The notes: generated by a model from the sequence alone, not told the origin. A stretch of DNA of 64,000 bases from Diploptera punctata (GCA_030220185.1 JASPKZ010001236.1:1-64000); one strand, 5' to 3'. Positions 13,901 through 20,580 are shown, counted from the stretch's first letter. A program made the numbers and translations.

Positions 13901-15858
13901 GTGCATCTCATTCCTATTTGTGATTATTGTTCCCAGGTATTTGAATTCAGCCACTTCCTCAAAATTTCCCTCATTTGTCATTAGCTGTCCATTTCCATTA
14001 TATACTGAATTTCTTCATCTGGCTTATCACCTTCGACCAGTCCGGCATGGGTAACCGAAGATATTATATTTGAGGATAAAAATGTACTTAACAAGATTCT
14101 TATTAAGAAAGCCTCATAATGTAAAAATTCCCAAATTTATTATATTAAAAATATACTTATTTAATATATGTAGGAAATAACACTATGAGGTATCTAACTC
14201 AATAATAATAAAGAAAAATATGTACTCAGACTGGGGTTTGAACCCAGGACCTTTCACACTCTAGGCAAATGAAATGAATAATAAAAACATTATATTTGAA
14301 GAGAAAAATTTTCGCCTAGACCGAGACTTTAACTCGGGACCTTTGACTTTCCGGGCCAAATGCTCTACCATCTGAGATATCGGCACGAGTTGCGATCTAG
14401 GTGCAAATTTTTGTCTTATATATGTTGTAATTCCTTCTGTAGTTCAGATGGTAGAGCATTTGGCCTGGAAAGCAAAAGGTCCCGGGTTCGAGTCTTGGTC
14501 TAGGCAAAAAATTTTCTCTTCAAATATAATTTATCCTTCAGTGAGAAGTGTTAAATTAATAATAAAAACGTCAATAAAAACATTATTAGAAGATTAAAAT
14601 TCATCGGAGAACATATTGTTTAAACAACTCACCTCATAGGATTCATGCTTCCATGATATCGCGATTTCAAACATAGTCATGTTCATCGTCAGCCATAACT
14701 CCGACTGACGAAATTCTTCGGCCGTCAACTATTCTATTGTCGCCATCTTCAGTGCTGCCATCTATGGTTGAATTTATGAACTTCGAAATCAATGTAATTT
14801 CGTTAGGGATATCAAAATTCATTGATCTATTTTTGTTTTTCTGAATGTATATTTTTTCCCAAACTGTCAATTCCAAAGGAATTTGGGAAAAAATTTACAT
14901 TCAGAAAAACAAAAATAGATCAATGAATTTTGATATCCCTAACGAAATTACATTGATTTCGAAGTTCATAAATTCAACCATAGATGGCAGCACTGAAGAT
15001 GGCGACAATAGAATAGTTGACGGCCGAAGAATTTTGTCAGTCGGAGTTATGGCTGACGATGAACATGACTATGTTTGAAATCGCGATATCATGGAAGCAT
15101 GAATCCTATGAGGTGAGTTGTTTAAACAATATGTTCTCCGATGAATTTTAATGATTATACCTCATAATGTTTACTTCCCAACATTAATTAAACATTATTA
15201 GAAGATATTCTTTAATTATTTTACTTCAAAATTACTCATGAGCAAATTTTCCAAAAAAGGAGATAATAGTTACCCATTGAGAGTCATGACTTTTGTCTGT
15301 AGAAATTCCTGTTGTAGGTAAAGAAACATTTGATTAATGCATAGTTGAGTTAATTTTAAGTACTCTTCGCTATTCTCATTGTCAATCTTATTTATGATTA
15401 ATCAGTTGTTTAAAATTTCCAATTTTTTTTTTTTTGAGACATTGGTAAATAATGAAGTGACATGAATGATGATAATATTATGTTATTATTTAACTTTCAC
15501 AGGGAAAGAACACTATGAGGTTTAATTTAATAATTAAATTAATGTTTTTATTACCTCACCTCATATCCTTTTTTTTTCTATACTGCAGTTTCGGAGCTTA
15601 TCTCCATCGTCAGTAGCCTCTGGTCGACCGGTGTCGACATAACACCGGTCGACCAGAGGCTACTGACGATGGAGATAAGCTCCGAAACTGCAGTATAGAA
15701 GAAAAAGGATATGAGGTGAGGTAATAAAAACATTAATTTAATTATTATATTATTACTTTTAGATGCATCACCAGATGATACAGTTTATGAACTGGCTGCA
15801 GAAACACATCAAGTCGTTGCTTGGTGATTCAGCAAACAATCTCATTTCAGAAGAATAA
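1742..15858 (+). CDS. MCMDC2: MCM-domain protein, MCMDC2-like, C-terminal five exons
   Basis: Five exons in consistent splice phase: 1742-1904, 4824-4962, 9517-9644, 13284-13458 and 15763-15858 (stop TAA). Together they encode about 233 C-terminal residues. The text runs from an MCM-type segment after Walker B (IESGKITITTQK, PLQSAIWTYRHW) through a lid-like helical part (DYFVASRRLRSHCLPVG) to the conserved LSEAHASLRMSAEVTCEDV helix pair of MCM C-termini and a final helix MIQFMNWLQKHI. The order and spacing match vertebrate MCMDC2 better than MCM2-9. MCMDC2, and its fly counterparts mei-217/mei-218, act in meiotic double-strand break repair and crossover formation. Walker A and B lie before the window, so ATPase competence cannot be judged. 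An MCM8/9 relative is the main alternative. The gene converges on the PGM2-like gene. Confidence 0.68.
2008..2050 (-). ncRNA. Hammerhead ribozyme motif (PLE type)
   Basis: Read on the minus strand: stem I GTA/TAC, core CTGAAGA plus an extra T, stem II GAGACC-GTTAT-GGTCTC, GAAA, stem III AT-TGCG-AT, cleavage base C. All catalytic-core positions are present. Stem III is only two pairs. Confidence 0.72.
2081..2123 (+). ncRNA. Hammerhead ribozyme motif (PLE type)
   Basis: Stem I GTA/TAC, core CTGAAGA plus extra T, stem II GAGACC-GTTAT-GGTCTC, GAAA, self-complementary stem III AT-CGCG-AT, cleavage base C. It is the mirror of the copy at 2008-2050. Such minimal stem III hammerheads are known from Penelope-like elements and are thought to act as dimers. 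Confidence 0.78.
2176..2400 (-). mobile_element. tRNA-SINE fragments
   Basis: A truncated minus-strand tRNA-like head (box B GGGTTCAAATCCC at about 2213-2227) beside CTTCAAATATAA leader, then inverted tail sequence (TTAATAATAAAAACATTGAA). Decayed. Confidence 0.65.
2830..3290 (+). mobile_element. Two tandem tRNA-SINE copies
   Basis: Two tRNA-like heads (2885-2959 and 3192-3264) in the same orientation, spaced about 307 bp. Each has box A GGTAGCTCAGTTGGTAGAGC and box B GGTTCGAGTC. Between them is the conserved non-tRNA body (TTCTTAACTAAGAAGCC, GCAAAGATAGAAGC). The heads are enclosed by GAGAAAAATTT and AAATTTCTCTC complementary flanks. Confidence 0.85.
3765..4140 (-). mobile_element. LINE fragment (ORF2 C-terminus)
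   Basis: The minus-strand frame encodes a degenerate non-LTR ORF2 tail: YSGMVMSKECQSK (from W-Y-G-H-x-x-R), WKGRPKKTWIESVQAAM (the G-R-P-x-x-x-W motif) and LVSERQQQLP. It is truncated at the 5' side and lies in an MCMDC2-like intron. Confidence 0.75.
4139..4298. repeat. Short inverted repeat
   Basis: About 38 bp at 4139-4178 (ATATCACTCATTTGCTGCAA) recurs inverted at 4261-4298 with about 80 bp between. One or two mismatches. It has no recognisable element ends; possibly a decayed fold-back. Confidence 0.6.
4355..4460 (-). mobile_element. PLE C-terminal fragment
   Basis: The minus strand encodes the remnant KNKYRSMNFDIPNE, the conserved motif downstream of the GIY-YIG domain in the PLE copies of this window. 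Confidence 0.6.
4535..4735 (-). mobile_element. Decayed tRNA-like SINE, second family
   Basis: On the minus strand, TGGTCTACTGGGCTGCACA (box A-like) and GGATTTGATTCC (box B-like), followed by CTTTTCAAAA. It is related to the inverted element at 7500-8060, which shares the GTGCAGCCCA and CAACAATTCTTTCC segments. Confidence 0.5.
4824..4962 (+). CDS. MCMDC2: MCMDC2-like exon 2 of window
   Basis: Acceptor GTTGATAG, donor GAG/GTAGGT; 139 nt completing a split Asn codon and ending in phase 0. It encodes FGMPYISDMETQAASVSQ and a helix YILQRAINMGK, resembling the region of MCMDC2 after the ATPase core. Confidence 0.75.
4973..5470 (-). mobile_element. PLE 3' fragment with GIY-YIG remnant
   Basis: Minus strand: GTYQINYKDCNKVYIGKTK (GIY-YIG core, 5385-5440), then a linker and MNFEIPDE region, then the hammerhead and the ACCTCATA tail at 5000. 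The frame is broken in several places. It is the same family as the copy at 24835-25125. Confidence 0.75.
5030..5073 (-). ncRNA. Hammerhead motif, U3-A8 variant
   Basis: Minus strand: core TTGAAAA plus T, stem II GAGAGA/TCTCTT, GAAA, palindromic stem III AACTAGTT, base C. Stem I CGG/CCT has lost one pair relative to the sister copy at 24887-24930. Confidence 0.5.
5608..6205 (-). mobile_element. PIF/Harbinger-like non-autonomous element
   Basis: About 600-bp element with TIR GGGTCGCA at 5609 and CGACCC at 6199-6204, flanked by TAA on each side. It contains the frame [20 protein letters not shown]..., an acidic N-terminus like those of Harbinger-type transposase genes but with no catalytic part. 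Two more copies occur, inverted, at 18064-20128 (interrupted) and about 37786-38366. Confidence 0.6.
6283..6460 (+). mobile_element. tRNA-SINE, single head
   Basis: The leader GTATAAGAGAAAAATCTGC precedes a tRNA-like head (GTTAGCTCAGTGGCAGAGC, box B GGTTCAAACCC, 6318-6390), then TTTTCTTTTCAAATATAA and an AT-rich tail. Confidence 0.75.
6490..6809 (+). mobile_element. piggyBac-like MITE, copy 1
   Basis: Shares internal sequence (TTTCTCCAGAAACCGG, TCAGACATTCAAAAT, CTGCCAAGGGATGTAC) with the copy at 60322-60631. It ends AAATGGG/TTAA at 6806-6809, and the left end is a degraded TTAA plus CCCATTCACTTC. Confidence 0.6.
6815..7340. repeat. Dispersed element containing two 50-bp satellite monomers
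   Basis: Three parts: 6815-6945 (also inverted at 31015-31135), two inverted copies of the 50-bp monomer (CCTAAAAGCTAACCT at 6958-7025), and 7075-7340 (also inverted at 27085-27350). Order and orientation mirror the expanded locus on the right, so this looks like the unexpanded ancestral form. Confidence 0.6.
7500..8110. mobile_element. Long inverted repeat with tRNA-like ends
   Basis: Arms of about 230 bp, 7500-7735 and 7790-8030, nearly identical and inverted. The outer part of each arm is tRNA-like (GGTGTAGTGGGCTGCACAC, box B GGTTCGATTCC on the right arm). The spacer (about 7736-7790) is AT-rich. A truncated SINE (7425-7505) abuts the left arm. Confidence 0.75.
8345..8545 (+). repeat. Dispersed repeat (MITE-like), copy 1
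   Basis: TATTCTCCCATATAACTTGT ... GTAGAGTGGGTACTAC ... CAGCCGTACATCTGC. The same 150-200 bp recurs at 24190-24340, and its right end (ACAACTGGAACTTAGCT) also recurs at 25125-25165, 33690-33735 and 47985-48010. Class not determined. Confidence 0.6.
8640..9460 (+). mobile_element. LINE fragment (ORF2 C-terminal part)
   Basis: Encodes [49 protein letters not shown], then [38 protein letters not shown] and LREVDYTGNDWK: the thumb/C-terminal domain of a non-LTR reverse transcriptase. It contains an in-frame stop (8888) and is interrupted by a small insertion at about 9030-9165. Confidence 0.85.
9028..9166 (+). mobile_element. Short element inserted in LINE
   Basis: About 140 bp (TCTGCCCAAGGGCAGGTC... 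to ...GCTTTCCACAAG) splits the LINE between KPDII and TVKSRR. GATATAAT is repeated on both sides as a target-site duplication. It contains a GC-rich hairpin (CTGCCCAAGGGCAG). Probably a SINE; family unknown. Confidence 0.55.
9517..9644 (+). CDS. MCMDC2: MCMDC2-like exon 3 of window
   Basis: Acceptor ACTTCTAG, donor CCAT/GTAAGT; 128 nt, phase 0 in and phase 2 out. It encodes LGEKASQLIQDYFVASRRLR, the helix that in MCM proteins carries the Y-x-x-x-R-x-R motif near the C-terminal lid. The intron to its left holds LINE, PLE, SINE and MITE debris. Confidence 0.75.
9880..10025 (+). repeat. Dispersed repeat, inverted copy at 58080-58200
   Basis: TTAGGTGCTCTCCCCCTACAGGG ... TAGTTACACTTGTTTTC. The opposite-strand copy is nearly identical and splits a PLE tail. 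Class not determined. Confidence 0.55.
10368..10644 (+). mobile_element. 5'-truncated LINE nested in PLE
   Basis: Encodes [20 protein letters not shown] ... [12 protein letters not shown] and ends in a (GAA)n tail. The TSD AGATCTGAA lies at 10359-10367 and 10645-10653. It is nearly identical over this stretch to the 3' part of the copy at 31848-32617, so it is young. Confidence 0.88.
11023..11388 (-). mobile_element. 5'-truncated LINE nested in PLE
   Basis: The minus strand encodes SLKWYGHLIRMEEDR, SGRGRPRECWIDGVRRSM and DRNLWQQITLG, a LINE ORF2 tail of a lineage distinct from the neighbouring (GAA)n copies. AAGATTTT is repeated on both sides. Confidence 0.82.
11838..11880 (+). ncRNA. Hammerhead motif (PLE type)
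   Basis: Core CTGAAGA plus T, stem II AAGGC/GCCTT, GAAA, stem III A-CATG-T, base C, stem I weak (two pairs). The PLE frame reads TAEDKAKMP and stops at the TGA formed with the GAAA box. Confidence 0.6.
11945..12235 (+). mobile_element. tRNA-derived SINE, GC-rich family
   Basis: A tRNA-like head at 11950-12025 (box A TAGCATAGTGGTTAAGGC, box B GGTTCCGAGTCCC with one extra base), then a GC-rich body (CACTGTGGCCCTGGGGTCGA, GCCTCTAATGGAAATGAGTA). Composition differs sharply from the AT-rich surroundings. Family unknown to me. Confidence 0.75.
12285..12680. mobile_element. Fold-back element with hammerhead-like arms
   Basis: Inverted arms 12300-12475 and 12498-12650 (TTTTATGTGATTTTCATATT; GTACTTTGTACCTTCTTCAG). 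The left arm on the minus strand reads CTGAAGA, GGTAC-AAA-GTACC, GAAAC, AC-AGCT-GT, a hammerhead-like core with weak stem I. The right arm is mutated in the GAAA box. Confidence 0.65.
12690..12865 (+). pseudogene. Tc1-like transposase C-terminal remnant
   Basis: With frame changes, this encodes MWDKLKKK, WERICKKASVKH and SMPRRCKAVID. The last is the R-R-C-x-x-V-I motif that closes Tc1 transposases. No TIRs recognised. Confidence 0.6.
12886..12958 (-). mobile_element. tRNA-like head (SINE or tRNA pseudogene)
   Basis: The minus strand folds as a near-complete cloverleaf: acceptor GCCTGG/CCAGGC, anticodon stem CTGAG/CTCAG with loop GTACAGA, and T arm GGGTTCGAATCCC. Loop position 33 is T and the nominal anticodon would be ACA, which does not fit an expected insect tRNA. 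A SINE-derived head is more likely. Confidence 0.6.
13284..13458 (+). CDS. MCMDC2: MCMDC2-like exon 4 of window
   Basis: Acceptor TTTTTACAG, donor CAG/GTAAAT; 175 nt, completing a split codon and ending in phase 0. It encodes ALSEAHASLRMSAEV, EDVSMVLYLYEVAMVTLFG and a Pro-rich PPPEPHIVDV stretch. The LSEAHA motif is characteristic of MCM-family C-termini. Confidence 0.8.
13480..14035 (-). mobile_element. LINE fragment (ORF2 C-terminal)
   Basis: Minus strand: [84 protein letters not shown]. Same family as 8640-9460 and 40284-40678. The 3' side continues to about 13485, next to an (ACT)n run. It lies within 30 bp of the exon-4 donor of the MCMDC2-like gene. Confidence 0.85.
14215..14560. mobile_element. 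tRNA-SINE inverted pair plus fragment
   Basis: Fragment of a minus head (14220-14265), then a minus head (14312-14390) and a plus head (14435-14505) facing each other, with CTTCAAATATAATTTATCC tails outward. The plus head carries several substitutions (TTCTGTAGTTCAGATGG). Confidence 0.75.
14653..14696 (-). ncRNA. Hammerhead ribozyme motif
   Basis: Minus strand: stem I ATGG/TCAT, core CTGACGA plus T, stem II GAACAT-GACT-ATGTTT, GAAA, stem III AT-CGCG-AT, base A. Mirror copy of 15049-15092. Confidence 0.75.
15049..15092 (+). ncRNA. Hammerhead ribozyme motif overlapping PLE stop codon
   Basis: Stem I ATGG/TCAT, core CTGACGA plus T, stem II GAACAT-GACT-ATGTTT, GAAA, stem III AT-CGCG-AT, base A. 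The same bases encode MADDEHDYV and the TGA stop of the PLE frame; the stop uses the G and A of the GAAA box. Confidence 0.78.
15179..15484. other. Intron stretch, no feature recognised
   Basis: AT-rich intronic sequence between two fold-backs, including a poly-T run at 15421-15434. I see no coding, tRNA-like or terminal-repeat signal. Confidence 0.5.
15578..15616 (-). ncRNA. Hammerhead ribozyme motif
   Basis: Minus strand: stem I CTA/TAG, core CTGACGA plus T, stem II GGAG-ATAAG-CTCC, GAAA, stem III AC-TGCA-GT, base A. Confidence 0.72.
15660..15698 (+). ncRNA. Hammerhead ribozyme motif
   Basis: Same motif as 15578-15616 on the other strand: stem I CTA/TAG, CTGACGA plus T, GGAG/CTCC, GAAA, AC-TGCA-GT, base A. 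A third, damaged copy (an inserted C in the GAAA box) is at 19463-19503. Confidence 0.75.
15763..15858 (+). CDS. MCMDC2: MCMDC2-like last exon
   Basis: Acceptor TTACTTTTAG, then 31 codons (MHHQMIQFMNWLQKHIKS... ending NNLISEE) and TAA at 15856-15858. An AATAAA at 15855-15860 overlaps the stop. The right arm of a PLE fold-back ends only about 12-15 bp before this acceptor, so most of the branch-point/pyrimidine region is transposon-derived. Confidence 0.72.
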   Translation: MHHQMIQFMNWLQKHIKSLLGDSANNLISEE

Positions 15859-16085
15859 AACATTATCTTCATTACCTCAGTGATGGAAGTAGCTCACATG
15901 CATATTTTTAAATTTATTTTTTATCAGTAAATTAAAAACATATAGAAAATAATTTATTATTAGAGGCCGGGTTTATATGTAGTATTGCCCTATGAAATAT
16001 GTACATAAATATGTAACAAAAAAAAAACAAAATATGTAATATCAAAATTATAAACAAATATTAAAAATTGATGTTTTTATTATTA
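15859..16085 (+). other. Probable 3' UTR of MCMDC2-like gene
   Basis: About 230 bp of AT-rich single-copy-looking sequence between the stop codon and the first SINE pair. It has an AATAAA overlapping the stop but no clear GT-rich downstream element that I can assign. Nothing else recognised. Confidence 0.35.
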
Positions 16086-16087
16086 AT

Positions 16088-16372
16088 TTCATACATCTCA
16101 ATGATGGATAAATCATATTTAAAGAGAAAAATTATACGCTCAGACCGGGACTTGAACCCGGGACCCTTGGTTTTCTAGTCCAAGTGCTCTACCATTTGAG
16201 CTACCTGAGCAAGTACCGATCTAAACGCGCTCAGACCGGGACTTGAAACGCGTTTAGATCGGTACTTGCTCAGGTAGCTCAAATGGTAGAGCACTTGGAC
16301 TAGAAAACCAAGGGTCCCGGGTTCAAGTCCCGGTCTGAGCGTATAATTTTTCTCTTTAAATATGAAATATTA
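16088..16372. mobile_element. tRNA-SINE perfect inverted pair
   Basis: Minus head 16137-16212 and plus head 16255-16343, each with acceptor GCTCAGG/TCTGAGC, box A GGTAGCTCAAATGGTAGAGC and box B GGGTTCAAGTCCC. The centre duplicates CGCTCAGACCGGGACTTG. The anticodon loop has nine bases, so these are not functional tRNA genes. Confidence 0.88.
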
Positions 16373-16399
16373 AAAATGTTTAATGAATAAGATGAGTCT

Positions 16400-17160
16400 G
16401 TTTTCATCTTACCTCATAGAAGTTCTTTTCAGACATGTTTCAAAACAAACTTGTGTTTTATCTCCAGCTTGTGGTACGTTGTCGGCCCTGGATGTCGACT
16501 CCTACTCCATCTTTTTTGTGGTCCAAAGAACTTGCATATTAAATCTCTCTTCCCGTGAATTTCAAAATTTATAATTCTATCCCTGTTCTTTTGGATGTAG
16601 ATCTTCTCCCAAATTGTTAGTTCTATAGTATTTTCTGTTTTAATAATTTGGTGTTTATATCAATTTTGTTTGGCAAAAGAAAATAGTTTTGAGGAGAAAA
16701 TTATTCACAAAAAAAACAAAAATAATTGAGGAATGAAAGCACTCTTCAGATAGAAAACCCCTTGAAAATAAATACTGAAAATACACATATTATCCATGGG
16801 CACACAATTAATTTCAAAAGATTTTTGAAAATTTTATATCAGCCTAAATAAACTAATAAAACCAACAAAATTGAAGATTGATGATGGCAAAAAATCAGGA
16901 ATGTACCAGATAAAATATGCAGATTGTGATAAGATATACATAAGGAAAACAAAGAGAAATTTAACCATTAGGACTAAGGAACACATTAGAAATGTAAAAA
17001 GAAAAAAAAAAGAGGGAAGTAGAAAAATCTGCATTAGCAGCTGCTCATGTTTCGTCAGAAAACAGTTAGAAAATACTTAAGAACTCACCATTTGGGAGAA
17101 GATCTATATCCAGAAGAACAGCGACAGAATCATGGATTTCAAATTTCCTTTTTAGATGTT
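16400..17160. mobile_element. PLE inverted dimer with GIY-YIG
   Basis: The left arm (16400-16640, -) is the PLE 3' end with a mutated hammerhead core (CTGGAGA). The right arm (about 16650-17160, +) encodes GMYQIKYADCDKIYIRKTKR (GIY-YIG core) and EHIRNVKRKKKEG, then [12 protein letters not shown]. The arms are of unequal length. Confidence 0.75.
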
Positions 17161-17735
17161 TTTATAATTCATTTATAACATCTCTAATATAATTCCTTTT
17201 TTGTTTTTCCTTTATATACTTTTTGCAGTCTTTGCAATTAATTTGGTAAATTCCAGATTTTTTATTATCTGGGTATTAACTTTCTTATAAGTTATTAGTA
17301 GATTACCCAGGCTAAAGGAATTTGGATGATTGCACAAAAGAACACTTTAGAAATACTAAAATAGTGAAATTGAAAAATCAGCAATAATTGCAGCTCATAG
17401 TTTGCTAAAAAGTCATAAAATTAAAAAGAAGCTAAACTTTTTAAACATTTGGCAAAACTCTTGGATTTGACAGTTTGGGAAAACATACATTCAGAAGAAC
17501 AAATTTAAATCTATAATTTTTTTATTCCCGGCGAGCAATATTTTGATCTCAAAATTCATCTAATCATCATCAGATGGCAACTTTGAAGATGAAGGTGTAG
17601 ACTCGAAATTCAACAGTCGTAAAGATGGCTGAAGATGAGAGGGATGCCTCTTGAAACTGCGCTTGAAGATCACAGAATTATGAAGTGAGATTTCATGACT
17701 TACTATTTACTACTTATTAACTTGAAAACCTCATG
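17160..17735. mobile_element. PLE fragments (minus GIY-YIG, plus C-terminus)
   Basis: 17160-17275 on the minus strand carries a GIY-YIG remnant (SGIYQINCKDC). 17290-17700 on the plus strand carries the C-terminal part through TVWENIHSEEQI-like coding and a hammerhead-like core at about 17628-17665 (CTGAAGA, GAGAGG/CCTCTT, GAAAC). Both are decayed. Confidence 0.65.
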
Positions 17736-17739
17736 ATGT

Positions 17740-17995
17740 TATTTCCCATAATTTATGAAATACATTACCTTATTATTTGAGTTTGTATTTTTTAACATAC
17801 TGACCTCATATGTTTATTTTGTTGGACGATCCTTTCACAGCTATTGCTTCATCTTCAGCTTGTTCACAAACAGTTTGTGGCAAGCTGAAGATGTAGTAAT
17901 AGGTTTGAAACGATCGTCCAACAAAATAAACATATGAGGTAAGAATGTTAAAAAATACAAACTCAAATATTAAATTAAACGTCATAATGTAACTT
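17740..17995. mobile_element. PLE fold-back
   Basis: Arms 17770-17866 and 17878-17978 joined at a short centre (CACAAACAGTTTGTG). Left flank AACCTCATGATGTTATTTCC, right flank CGTCATAATGTAACTTCC. A hammerhead-like core on the plus strand (CTGAAGA, GAAAC, AC-GATC-GT, C) lacks a good stem I. Confidence 0.8.
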
Positions 17996-18108
17996 CCTAA
18001 TGATTTTAAAACAATACCTTATGTACATGCTGAATGAATCACAGGGTTCATTAGTACCTGTGACTTAGGGTCGCATGCAAATACATTAGTCTCTTTTATA
18101 TATTTATT

Positions 18109-19068
18109 TCAATCGACAATTCATTGGAATTGATAGAGGATTTCAAGCACACAGAATTAGAACCAACTGACAGGTTAGTTTCTTTTGATGTAGTTTCATT
18201 GTTTCCCAGTGTCCCAAGAGAAACCACCATTGATATTCTGGAAAAACGGTTAACGAATAATAATTTGGAAAAGATAGAAGAATACATCATTTTGACAAAA
18301 TTGTGCATCGAACAAATGTTCTTTACATACAATGGGAAATACTACAAACAAAATTTTGGGCTTTCCATGGGGAACCCCCTATCTCCCTTTCTAGCCAATT
18401 TATTCATGGGTAGTTTTGAACAGAAAATCACAAGGGGACACCCATTAACTTTCAAATTTTGGCGCAGATATGTTGACGATACAATAGCCATTATAAACCA
18501 TAAACAAATAGAAGATGCCTTAAAACTCCTGAACCTTCAGAGCAAAACTGTAAAATTCACAATGGAAACTGAAACTGACAGACAAATTTCATTTTTGGAT
18601 CTAAACCTAACTAGAAACGAAAAAAACAAAATAGAATTTGGAATATACAGAAAGAACACACATAAAGATAACTACATTAAGGCATCAGGATTCAACCATT
18701 TCGCTCACAAAGAAGCTGTATTCAATAGCCTAACACACAGATTGGTGAATGTACCCCTGAACCGTGAAAAATATGAAAAAGAAAAAGAATACATAATTAA
18801 AGTAGCAATAGAAAATGGTTATGAAGAGAACATGGTACACAAGAAAATAAATAAGTTTAAAAGGCAAAAATTAATTAATGAAAGCACACTTAAAAAACAA
18901 ACAGAAGAGAACATAAGATTCAAAAAATTCACTTACCATCCTTTAAAACACCACAAGTTCCAGAAAATTTTCAACAAGTGTAACATTCGATTGGCCCCAA
19001 AGAATGAATACAGCCTAAACAAGATAATTAAAACCAACAAAAATGAAAAAAATTGGAGAAGAATATAA
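18109..19068 (+). pseudogene. PLE reverse transcriptase fragment
   Basis: Open frame of about 320 residues with no native start, because the element is 5'-truncated. RT fingers/palm motifs are intact: FDVVSLFPSVP, SMGNPLSPF, YVDDTIAII. Then [20 protein letters not shown], typical of Penelope RTs, and the thumb-linker [15 protein letters not shown]. It ends at a TAA at 19066-19068 where the GIY-YIG frame takes over in another register. This is the longest intact RT in the window, but it cannot be a complete polyprotein. Confidence 0.9.
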
Positions 19069-19243
19069 ATCAGGAATATATCAGATCAAATGTCAAGATT
19101 GCGACAAAATCTATATAGGAAAAACAAAAAGAAATTTAAAAACTAGATTGAAGGAACACCTTAGAAATGTAAAAAAGGGTGAAGTGGACAAGTCAGCTTG
19201 TAGCAGCCATTGTTCTTGTCTGATCAAACATTTTTTTAATTGA
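19064..19243 (+). pseudogene. PLE GIY-YIG endonuclease fragment
   Basis: Encodes [20 protein letters not shown], then RLKEHLRNVKKGE and a CSSHCSC segment: GIY and YIG strands, Arg and the E-H motif of the Penelope endonuclease. It is out of frame with the RT and stops at 19243; downstream TVWEKIHYP matches the normal C-terminus in another frame. Confidence 0.88.
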
Positions 19244-20128
19244 TACAGAAGCTAGCCTAATCAACATTTCACAAAAGATAAACTAACGGAACTCACCGTC
19301 TGGGAAAAAATCCATTATCCAAAATAACAAGATAGACAAACTCATGAATTTTTGAAAACTCCTGTCACCATTTTGACCTGTCCCAGATGGTTCATCGGTC
19401 CACCGATAGAAGTAAGAAGGTAAAACCGCCACGAAACGAAACTAACACCGGTCGACCAGAGGCTACTGACGATGGAGATAAGCTCCGAACACTGCAGTAT
19501 AGAACGCCAAGGATATGAGGTGAGGTAATAAAAACATTAATTTAATTCTTACATTAGTCTCTACTCAAATTACTTCCAATCACTGGTGTGCTGACTCACC
19601 GTGAGCAAGTGCAAAAATTGAATTAGCTACCCACAAACTGGTCATGCATGAAAGTCGTCGTTTTCGTAATATTTTAAAGAAATTACCCAGAATTCTCAGC
19701 GATAAAACCACTTCCATTATTTTCGTCTGCTATAGAGGAACGCATTTACGCTTGCGTTCCGCAAATAATACCGTATACAATGACGTCTGCATTGTGCAAT
19801 ATTACGCCGATTCTCCTGTTCTTCCAGTTGAATTCTTTGGTAGACTCTTATCAAATTCCTCTTCTCCGCATATACCGAAAACATGATCGAAGTCTTCAAG
19901 GTCCGACATCTTGGATAAAGCGGCAAGGTTTCAAACTACATCGGTTCTCTTCGGGATTCTCACGATAAGTTTCTATCTTAAGCTATGTTCTTAAGTTACC
20001 TCGTCAGGTAGCTTACAATTATTATCGCATGAATAGATTTCTGAGTAAGCAAAATCGTATTAGGATAAAAACTTTCTCAGCCGAGAATGCCTTTTACAGT
20101 CTAATGCGTTCAAAGATTCGACCCTAAG

Positions 20129-20385
20129 TCTTGATTATATACGTAATTACGTATGTTGTTAGTGTTAGATATGTATTTAGGTGATATTGCTTTGGCTTGT
20201 GTAAAAGAAGATGTACAGGTACAGCATAAGTCAGTTAAGGAAAAAATCAGATTGATTGAAACTGAGGTTTGAATACGGGATCTTCAGAATATAATCTCAA
20301 ACACTACTGCCTGAGGTAATTTGATAACTTTTAACAATTTCGGTAGTTCCTTTTTGTATAGATGTTGTAAGCTACAGAAAATAAT
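20129..20385. other. Intergenic stretch, nothing recognised
   Basis: About 250 bp with a weak tRNA-like box B (TTTGAATACGGGATC) at 20268-20283 and otherwise no clear feature. Confidence 0.4.
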
Positions 20386-20580
20386 ATATATAATTATACT
20401 ATTTTTGGTCTGGACATCTTACCTCAATATTAATGTTGATTTGTTCTTGGACATGTTTCAAAACAATTCTGTTTTATCGTCAGCTTTCCCAGACTGGTTT
20501 CATTTATGTTGCATTATGTTGCACCACCTGGATGTCGATGTCAGCTCCATCCTGTGGTTGGCCAAAGAACGTCCAAACAT
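20386..20580 (-). mobile_element. PLE 3' end with hammerhead
   Basis: Minus strand PLE tail. The core at 20449-20484 reads CTGACGA plus T, stem II AAAACA/TGTTTT, GAAA, A-CATG-T, C. The same family makes the fold-back at 46814-47389. It is directly followed by a LINE tail. Confidence 0.75.

Larger units (their letters stand above)
14600..15178. mobile_element. PLE fold-back with complete C-terminal coding arms
   Basis: Almost perfect palindrome: left arm 14600-14876 (-) and right arm 14877-15160 (+). Each arm encodes the PLE C-terminus ([20 protein letters not shown], ... VMADDEHDYV stop) and a hammerhead. The arms meet at the codon for LTVWEK with almost no spacer, and right-hand flank ACCTCATAATG marks the PLE terminus. 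Confidence 0.88.
15485..15750. mobile_element. PLE fold-back beside last MCMDC2-like exon
   Basis: Palindrome with arms 15530-15632 and 15643-15747. The centre is GTGTCGACA, so there is essentially no loop. Left border GAACACTATGAGG. Each arm has a hammerhead. The same sequence forms the 3' end of the PLE at 18095-19549, which identifies the source family. Confidence 0.88.
18095..19549 (+). mobile_element. Penelope-like retroelement, best copy (5'-truncated)
   Basis: 1455 bp flanked by the 13-bp duplication TACATTAGTCTCT (18082-18094 and 19550-19562). It encodes PLE reverse transcriptase (motif A LVSFDVVSLFPSVP, motif B GLSMGNPLSPFLANLFM, motif C YVDD) and, after a frameshift near 19065, a GIY-YIG endonuclease. 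The 3' end carries a damaged hammerhead (19463-19503) and the ATATGAGGTGAGGTAATAAA tail. The N-terminal part and any upstream pLTR are missing. Confidence 0.92.
18064..20128 (+). mobile_element. PIF/Harbinger-like element split by a PLE
   Basis: Terminal CTTAGGGTCG at 18064 and its complement CGACCCTAAG at 20119-20128. Without the PLE insertion at 18095-19549 the element is about 600 bp and aligns with 5608-6205 (inverted). It carries an acidic frame on the minus strand ([23 protein letters not shown]). Confidence 0.65.

Noticed and set aside
18109..19243. Retron or group II intron reverse transcriptase
   Set aside because: RT motifs plus C-terminal GIY-YIG and 13-bp TSD are Penelope-like; no intron ribozyme domains or msr/msd.
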